Origin: Solobacterium sp.
GTDB lineage: Bacteria; Bacillota_I; Bacilli_A; Erysipelotrichales; Erysipelotrichaceae
Reading direction: 5' to 3'
DNA length: 5,939 nt
Assembly (NCBI GenBank): GCA_017536845.1
Contig: JAFWCP010000455.1
Coordinates: 1-5,939 of the forward strand
A model generated the notes under the pieces. The model had not been told where the DNA came from. It made no database searches and was given only the letters and a program-made list of their open reading frames with translations. This document shows, in pieces, positions 1 to 4,080 of this stretch. Position numbers and translations under genes: made by a program. Each line of letters begins with the position of its first letter. Positions within the stretch are counted from its first letter, which is position 1.

Positions 1-186
1 CAGGCGCACGCTGACCAGCAGCTTCCAGGCCTCGTCGTAATCGAGGGTGCACACGGTGTCCGGGTAGGCTTCCTTCAGCAGGCGGACGCAGGCCAGCGCC
101 AGCTCTTTCTTTGCCTGAAGCCCGCCGGTTTCAGCGGTTATGTTTTCTGATGAATGATGAAGGAAAAAACGATAGCTTTTTCGCAC
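1..186 (-). CDS. nth: Endonuclease III, N-terminal fragment (runs off left edge)
   Basis: Endonuclease III is a DNA glycosylase/AP lyase that removes oxidised pyrimidines in base excision repair. Only the first part is visible. The frame reads through KKELALACVRLLKEAYPD and then TVCTLDYDEAWKLLVSVRL, which matches the start of the Firmicutes Nth family (in other members this is followed by AAQCTDARVN). The helix-hairpin-helix, catalytic Lys/Asp and FeS cysteines would lie beyond the edge. The family normally starts one to three residues before the KKE, but no ATG, GTG or TTG exists there. The only standard start in the open frame is GTG at 186-184, just after an in-frame TGA. It gives about 24 extra N-terminal residues and has no convincing Shine-Dalgarno. 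The product call is firm; the start is not. An overlapping ATG at 190-188 opens another frame (see findings). A promoter lies just upstream. Confidence 0.82.
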   Translation of the reverse strand, partial: MRKSYRFFLHHSSENITAETGGLQAKKELALACVRLLKEAYPDTVCTLDYDEAWKLLVSVRL

Positions 187-223
187 TCATGCGTATATGC
201 AGAAAACTTCTGTCTTCAGGACT

Positions 224-253
224 ATTATATACCAGCCAAATGTATAGAGTCAA
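224..253 (-). promoter_or_regulatory. Sigma-A-type promoter for nth
   Basis: On the minus strand, TTGACT at 253-248 is followed after 18 bases by a perfect TATAAT at 229-224. A, then T, tracts (AAAAATTTTT) sit directly upstream of the -35 box and could act as an UP element. Transcription would start near 217, leaving a leader of about 30 bases before the possible nth start codons. This is the best promoter match in the window. It implies that nth is transcribed on its own, in addition to any read-through from the kinase gene. Confidence 0.75.
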
Positions 254-307
254 AAATTTTTCCGGCTCTGTATGGAATGATTCCCGAGTGAAGAAGAGCT
301 GGCATGT

Positions 308-1423
308 TCATGCCGTGCCGGTTTCGGCAGGGCCGGATGGCTGCAGCGGCAATGTCAGGGTAAAGCGGATGACTTCATCCAGCGCTTCTGCCGTCAGGCT
401 GCCGCCATGGCGTTCGACAATCTCACGGGCAATAGCCAGGCCCAGACCACTGCCGCCGTTATCAGACCGTCTTGCCTGGTCGAGGCGGTAGAACTGCTCA
501 AAGATGCGTTCCAGTTTTTCTTTCGGAATATGCCGGGCCCGGTTGGAGATGGTGACAAAAGCCTGGCTGTCGGTTTTCCAGGCTTTGATCAGGATGCCGG
601 ATTCGGGATAGGAGTAGTTCATCGCATTGCGGATGAGGTTGTCGAAGACCCGTCCCAGCTTGTCAGGATCTGCTTCCACCATCAGTTCTGCCGGCTTGTC
701 AATTTCAAACCACAGCTGTTTCTTCTTTATGGCAGGCGCAAATTCAAACGTCAGCTGGTCGATCATCCGGGACAGGTCAAGCGGTTCTTTATACACTTCC
801 ATGGCAGTTAAGGAAAAGCGGGTGATCTCGAAGAATTCATTGGTCAGATCCTCCAGCCTTTCCGCCTTGGCAAGGGCAATGTCGATATACTTCTGACGCT
901 GGGTTTCGGGAAGATCGGGTTCATCGTGAAGCAGGGAAAGATAGCCGATGACTGAAGTCAGCGGCGTTTTCAGGTCATGGGCCAGGTAGACGACCAGGTC
1001 ATTTTTTCTTTTCTCTGCTTCTTTTGCCTTTTCTTCATTTGCGATGGCCGCGGTTCTGACTTTATTGAGCCGCTGTTCAATGTCGTGGAGTTCATCCGAT
1101 AACGTGATCGGGCTTCTGTCTTCGCTGATCAGCTTTAAGGAAGCAGAGGCTACTTCGTCGATGTAGCGCAGCGGTTCGGAAAGGGTTTTGTAGCTGATGT
1201 ACAGGATGCCGGTGAGGATGATTGCCGTGACCCAGACAGGCGAGGTGTGCTGGATGACCTTGAACAGGCTGTACAGGGCATCATCGGGGTACCAGATAAA
1301 GGAAGACAAAGCCCACCAGGCCAGAAAATAAGCAGCCAGAAGAATGCTGACAAGGGCCAGGATGCGCAGATAGAATTTCCGCAGGATATGAGAAGTCAGA
1401 TTTCTTCTGCTTTTATCTTTCAA
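308..1423 (-). CDS. VanS-like sensor histidine kinase
   Basis: This is a membrane sensor kinase expected to autophosphorylate and pass phosphate to the regulator encoded just upstream. With the TTG start at 1423-1421 it has 371 residues. Two membrane segments (about 20-43 and 63-79) flank a short external loop of about 20 residues. A linker/coiled coil (about 85-140) follows, then the dimerisation helix with the H box AHDLKTPLT (His149), the N box NLIRNAMNYS (N262/N266), an F box FEQFYRLD and the G2 box GGSGLGLAIA. The G1 box is degenerate (SNRARHIPKEKL); VanS itself carries a degenerate NTGSIPKDKL here. The core AEKRKNDLVVYLAHDLKTPL and GYLSLL closely resemble VanS. The open frame continues upstream to 1561, but that part lies over the regulator's DNA-binding domain in another frame. 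The TTG gives an N-terminus KDKSRRN like the KLKNKKND of VanS and overlaps the regulator by 11 bases. No strong Shine-Dalgarno is seen, so coupling to the regulator's termination is likely. Signal sensed: unknown. Confidence 0.88.
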   Translation of the reverse strand: MKDKSRRNLTSHILRKFYLRILALVSILLAAYFLAWWALSSFIWYPDDALYSLFKVIQHTSPVWVTAIILTGILYISYKTLSEPLRYIDEVASASLKLISEDRSPITLSDELHDIEQRLNKVRTAAIANEEKAKEAEKRKNDLVVYLAHDLKTPLTSVIGYLSLLHDEPDLPETQRQKYIDIALAKAERLEDLTNEFFEITRFSLTAMEVYKEPLDLSRMIDQLTFEFAPAIKKKQLWFEIDKPAELMVEADPDKLGRVFDNLIRNAMNYSYPESGILIKAWKTDSQAFVTISNRARHIPKEKLERIFEQFYRLDQARRSDNGGSGLGLAIAREIVERHGGSLTAEALDEVIRFTLTLPLQPSGPAETGTA

Positions 1424-2102
1424 TCGTATAGCCGACGCCCCAGACCGTTTTAACATACTTCGGTTTCCTTTCCGGTTCATGCATCTTTTCCCGCAGGCGG
1501 GCGATATGAACCATGACAGTGTTGTTGGAGTCCAGATACTTTTCCTTCCAGACATTTTCAAACAGTTCTTCGCTGGAAACGACCCTGCCCTGATGGCGGC
1601 ACAGGTATAAGAGGATGTTGAATTCCAGCGGTGTTAAGACCAGGCTGCGGCCGTTAAGGGTGCAGGTCCGGGACGCTTCACTGATGCGCAGGCCGCGGAT
1701 TTCAATGGTGTCTTCCTGGCGGCTGTCCATCCGGTTGTAGCTTGTATAACGGCGTAACTGCGTCTTCACCCGGGCGGAGAGCTCAAGGGGGTTGAAAGGC
1801 TTGGTGACGTAATCGTCGGCACCCATGGTCAGGCCTTTGATCTTGTCGGCATCTTCCACTCTGGCCGTAAGCATGACAATCGGAAAGAAATGGTGCTCCC
1901 GGATGGTCCGGCACAGTTCAAATCCGTCTGTTTCCCCCAGCATGACATCCAGGATGGCCAGATCAATATTTTCCGTTTCGATGATCTTCAGGGCACCGGC
2001 GGCGTCGTATGTCTTGAATACTTCATACCCGTCGGCCTGAAGATATACTTCGACAAGGTCGGCAATTTCCTTTTCATCATCCACAATCAGTATTTTCTTC
2101 AT
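1413..2102 (-). CDS. VanR-like response regulator, OmpR/PhoB class
   Basis: This is a DNA-binding response regulator of 229 residues, a normal length for the class. The receiver domain (1-118) has the acidic pair D8/D9, the phosphoacceptor D52 in LAILDVML, T79 in VMLTAR and K101 in YVTKPFNPLEL. A winged-helix DNA-binding domain spans about 133-229, with LTPLEFNILLYL, the recognition region NNTVMVHIARLREKM and the terminal KYVKTVWGVGYTIER. Motif by motif it resembles VanR of glycopeptide-resistance clusters, but no ligase, dehydrogenase or dipeptidase genes are near. The ATG at 2102-2100 is preceded by AGGAG with 7 bases of spacing, which fixes the start. The kinase gene overlaps its 3' end, so the pair forms one operon. 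Targets are unknown; autoregulation is usual for the family but is not shown here. Confidence 0.93.
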   Translation of the reverse strand: MKKILIVDDEKEIADLVEVYLQADGYEVFKTYDAAGALKIIETENIDLAILDVMLGETDGFELCRTIREHHFFPIVMLTARVEDADKIKGLTMGADDYVTKPFNPLELSARVKTQLRRYTSYNRMDSRQEDTIEIRGLRISEASRTCTLNGRSLVLTPLEFNILLYLCRHQGRVVSSEELFENVWKEKYLDSNNTVMVHIARLREKMHEPERKPKYVKTVWGVGYTIER

Positions 2103-2109
2103 GGCGTTT

Positions 2110-2114
2110 CTCCT
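2110..2114 (-). promoter_or_regulatory. Ribosome binding site of the response regulator
   Basis: AGGAG is followed by 7 bases and then the ATG. It supports the 2102 start. Confidence 0.85.
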
Positions 2115-2121
2115 GATGGAA

Positions 2122-2130
2122 ACTATACCA
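2122..2130 (-). promoter_or_regulatory. Extended -10 promoter for the regulator-kinase operon
   Basis: TGGTATAGT on the minus strand fits an extended -10 element (TGn plus TATAGT). The hexamer 17 bases upstream (TTCTGA, 2150-2145) is a poor -35 box, as expected for an extended -10 or activator-dependent promoter. Transcription would start near 2115, so the leader would be only about 13 bases and begin at the Shine-Dalgarno itself. That is unusually tight, which lowers confidence. An AT-rich stretch upstream (2183-2163) could hold activator sites. Confidence 0.5.
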
Positions 2131-2162
2131 TTCCTGCCTCGCGCTCAGAAACCTCAGGCAAT

Positions 2163-2183
2163 GAAAATTCACAAATTGTTAAG
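2163..2183 (-). promoter_or_regulatory. AT-rich stretch upstream of the regulator operon (possible activator site)
   Basis: Between the lipoprotein terminator and the -10 box lies an AT-rich stretch that, on the minus strand, begins CTTAACAATTTG and continues TGAATTTTC. On the plus strand it contains AAATT twice, 8 bases apart (2165-2169 and 2173-2177), and it includes TTAACA, a half-site style seen for some OmpR/PhoB-class regulators of Firmicutes. It lies about 40-60 bases upstream of the presumed transcription start, a typical position for such sites. The match is weak. Confidence 0.25.
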
Positions 2184-2199
2184 AAACGGGCTTTCAAAC

Positions 2200-2223
2200 A
2201 AAAAACCGAAGCGGATGCTTCGG
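2200..2223 (-). terminator. Intrinsic terminator after the lipoprotein gene
   Basis: Immediately after the lipoprotein stop codon, minus-strand CCGAAGC, a 4-base loop ATCC and GCTTCGG form a perfect 7-bp stem, followed by six T (2205-2200). This is a textbook rho-independent terminator. It separates the lipoprotein transcript from the downstream regulator-kinase operon. Confidence 0.93.
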
Positions 2224-2224
2224 C

Positions 2225-3358
2225 TTAGTTCGGCTGATTATCAATGGACAGGAAACGGCTGATGCAGGTGAAGATGCTGCGGTCGTCCTTGCCGCTGCCA
2301 AAGATGATGTCCTGGCCGCTGATCGAAAAATACAGGCCGTTGTTGTGGATGACAATCTCCGTGGTTTCCTGATCCGGGGATGTAAAGGTCAGGGTCAGGT
2401 CACTGCCCCCGGATCCGAACTGGCGGGCGAATTCTTCATAGACAACGATTTCGTTCAGTTCGGACTGCAGGTCGGCAATCATCTGCGGATCATCAATCGT
2501 CAGGCTGACTGTTTCCGTGATGGTGTCGTTTTCAATCCTGACTTCAGTTATCTCTGCCGGAATGAATTCTGACAGGGGATGGGCGGTGGTGTACAGGTCA
2601 GCTGCCTTTTCATACGACAGGATGAGCGTGCTTTCACCGATCGTGCCGGTTTCATCTTCAATCTCAGCCGCTGCGGCTGTCACCCGGATGATGTCACCGG
2701 GATTCAGATCCTCCGTATCGGCAATGCAGACAGGGTTTCGCATCAGCTGTTCAAAGGGCTCATCGCGCCGCAGGGAGACGGCCTGTTCATAGACGACCGT
2801 GCCGGTAAGCTCCATATAGCCTTCATAAACGGCATCCGGGGCGGAAAGCTGCTGCACCAGCACACAGCCTTCATACACCTCTTCAGCAGGGCGGATGGTA
2901 CAGGCCAGCGGGGCCGTACCTTCTATCAGGCTGCCGGTTGCCTTGTACATGGCGTTGGTGAGCGAATCCATCAGGTCATAGGCAGGGGAAGCGGCCGGGG
3001 CCAGGTATGTTTCAGGTTCTTCATCCACCTTGAGGACAAAGCCGTTTTCCGCTCTCCCGTAGGTGATGGACTTTTCTCCTTCATTGATCGTGCCGTCCGT
3101 TTCCGGTACGGGCTTTTCAACATATTCCGTCAGGCCGCTGTCATTTGCGGTATCACGGTTGACGGCCGCATCGACAAGCATGTCATGAAGGACAGTGAAG
3201 TTCTGGTAGGTATCGTAGGATTCATAGGCGGTTTTCACACTGCCGCTTTCAATCGTCACGACGTTGACGGCTGCCGAAGAAGCGGCTGTCTTCATATTCG
3301 CGGCTCCGCCGCAGCCGGCCAGAACGGTCAGTACGAGCATCCAAATGCATTTTTTCAT
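2225..3358 (-). CDS. Secreted lipoprotein of unknown function
   Basis: I do not recognise this 377-residue protein. The N-terminus MKKCIWMLVLTVLAGC is a lipoprotein signal peptide with lipobox LAGC, so Cys16 should be lipidated and the mature protein anchored on the outer face of the membrane. A low-complexity Ala/Ser linker follows (about 18-32). The rest is acidic and predicted soluble. A central part (about 155-250: VYEGYMELTGTVVYEQAV, then DLNPGDIIRVTAAAAEIED) looks beta-rich. A C-terminal part (about 268-373) reads like a small alpha/beta module of the kind seen in Firmicutes lipoproteins of undefined (DUF) families. The open frame extends 7 codons further up to a GTG at 3379, but those codons contain the Shine-Dalgarno AAAGGAGG, so the ATG at 3358 is the start. 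It has its own promoter and terminator. It lies next to a VanRS-like sensor operon, so an envelope-related role is possible but unproven. Confidence 0.85.
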   Translation of the reverse strand: MKKCIWMLVLTVLAGCGGAANMKTAASSAAVNVVTIESGSVKTAYESYDTYQNFTVLHDMLVDAAVNRDTANDSGLTEYVEKPVPETDGTINEGEKSITYGRAENGFVLKVDEEPETYLAPAASPAYDLMDSLTNAMYKATGSLIEGTAPLACTIRPAEEVYEGCVLVQQLSAPDAVYEGYMELTGTVVYEQAVSLRRDEPFEQLMRNPVCIADTEDLNPGDIIRVTAAAAEIEDETGTIGESTLILSYEKAADLYTTAHPLSEFIPAEITEVRIENDTITETVSLTIDDPQMIADLQSELNEIVVYEEFARQFGSGGSDLTLTFTSPDQETTEIVIHNNGLYFSISGQDIIFGSGKDDRSIFTCISRFLSIDNQPN

Positions 3359-3365
3359 CCGTCTG

Positions 3366-3373
3366 CCTCCTTT
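3366..3373 (-). promoter_or_regulatory. Strong ribosome binding site that fixes the lipoprotein start
   Basis: AAAGGAGG lies 7 bases before the ATG at 3358-3356. It falls within the first codons of the longer GTG-initiated frame (from 3379), so that longer version is unlikely. Confidence 0.92.
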
Positions 3374-3382
3374 ACGCACGTA

Positions 3383-3412
3383 ATTCTAGCGGGGAAGGAT
3401 GATGTCCGTCAA
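3383..3412 (-). promoter_or_regulatory. Sigma-A-type promoter for the lipoprotein gene
   Basis: TTGACG at 3412-3407 and TAGAAT at 3388-3383 are separated by 18 bases, each differing from consensus at one position. Transcription would start near 3376, only a few bases upstream of the Shine-Dalgarno, giving a short leader of about 18 bases. The -35 box overlaps one arm and the loop of a perfect inverted repeat, suggesting control at this point. Confidence 0.65.
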
Positions 3413-3423
3413 CGCGACGGACA
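3403..3423 (-). repeat. Perfect 8-bp inverted repeat over the -35 box (candidate operator)
   Basis: TGTCCGTC and GACGGACA are exact reverse complements separated by 5 bases. No T-run follows on either strand, so it is not a standard intrinsic terminator. It sits about 25 bases after the S-component stop codon and covers the -35 box of the lipoprotein promoter. It may be an operator for a dimeric regulator, or a 3' end stem protecting the upstream transcript. The sequence shows the repeat; the role is inference. Confidence 0.6.
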
Positions 3424-3447
3424 AACACTTAATGAACCCTTAAAAAA

Positions 3448-4080
3448 CTAATCGCCAAGACGCATCCGGCGGATGGTCGGCCACAGGGCCTTGTCAAGGG
3501 CCGGGACGACAATGGCGGCCAGGATGGTTTCCAGGATGCCGTTGCCTGTAATGACGCCGATGATGGCGGTGATCACACCCGCCTGGGTCAGGCCGAGCGC
3601 CTGGCCGTAAGCCGGTGCGAAGAAGATATAGATCATTCCCATCACCAGCAGGGTGTGGATCATTGTGTTGACGGCCGCGGAGACCGCACAGGCCGGCAGC
3701 GGGCCGATCTTCTTGCGCAGCAGGCGGAACAGCTTGCCGGAGAACCAGCCCAGGAAGATGCGCGGCCCGAAGACGATAATCAGGCTGGCAAAGTTGCCGG
3801 AAATGCCGCCCACGGTGATAAAGGGTGAAAACAGGAAAGACGTGATGCCCGGGGCAAACGTCGCCCTCAGCATGCTCGTCAGGCCGAAGACAAAACCGAT
3901 CAGGGCACCGTAATTCGTGCCGAGGAAGATGCCGGCCAGGATGACCGGGATGTGCATGGTTGTCACATTGATCGGTCCGATCGGGATATAGCCGATCGGC
4001 ATTAGGGTCATAACGACCTGTAAGGCAATAAAGAACGCGGTTAACGTCAGCTGTTTGATCTGCAGAGACTGTTTATTCAT
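3448..4080 (-). CDS. ECF transporter S component (substrate-binding membrane protein)
   Basis: This is a 210-residue integral membrane protein of the energy-coupling-factor S-component type, which captures a vitamin or similar micronutrient and works with the shared EcfA/A'/T module (not in this window). About six hydrophobic segments are visible (roughly 11-29, 44-69, 80-92, 97-118, 130-153, 168-195). Segment 1 holds AFFIA, fitting the AxxxA motif by which S components contact EcfT. The stretches GYIPIGPINVTTMHIPVI, FVFGLTSM and SFLFSPF, and GNGILETILAAIVVPAL near the end, resemble the PanT/FolT-like branch; pantothenate or folate is a guess, and the substrate cannot be assigned. The frame stays open up to 4272 but there it lies over the SNF2 gene in another frame. 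The ATG at 4080-4078 has AGGA 7 bases upstream and overlaps the SNF2 stop by 8 bases, so translation is probably coupled. A weak terminator-like T6 follows the stop. Confidence 0.9.
   Translation of the reverse strand: MNKQSLQIKQLTLTAFFIALQVVMTLMPIGYIPIGPINVTTMHIPVILAGIFLGTNYGALIGFVFGLTSMLRATFAPGITSFLFSPFITVGGISGNFASLIIVFGPRIFLGWFSGKLFRLLRKKIGPLPACAVSAAVNTMIHTLLVMGMIYIFFAPAYGQALGLTQAGVITAIIGVITGNGILETILAAIVVPALDKALWPTIRRMRLGD

Noticed and set aside
254..307. Terminator after the kinase gene
   Set aside because: Only a 4-bp GGAA/TTCC stem is present and the nearest T tract is part of the AAAAATTTTT next to the nth promoter. Read-through into nth is possible.
111..491. Plus-strand frame of 126 codons across the nth/kinase junction
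   Set aside because: It overlaps both nth and the kinase G2 box in antisense, shows no domain and reads like shadow sequence.
308..2102. Vancomycin-resistance cluster
   Set aside because: Only the regulator and kinase resemble Van proteins; no ligase, dehydrogenase or dipeptidase is present, and the flanking genes are ordinary chromosomal ones.
3403..3423. Inverted repeat as an intrinsic terminator for the S-component gene
   Set aside because: No T-run follows the stem on either strand; the only T6 run lies before it, directly after the stop codon.
2579..3451. Long plus-strand open frame (290 codons) opposite the lipoprotein gene
   Set aside because: It is antisense to a gene with a clear signal peptide, RBS, promoter and terminator. 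Its translation has no recognisable domain and it lacks a convincing RBS.
3436..3475. Terminator formed by the end of the S-component gene plus TTTTTT after its stop
   Set aside because: The possible stem (CGCC/GGCG with an 11-base loop) is only 4 bp and separated from the T-run by five bases. It is too weak to call.
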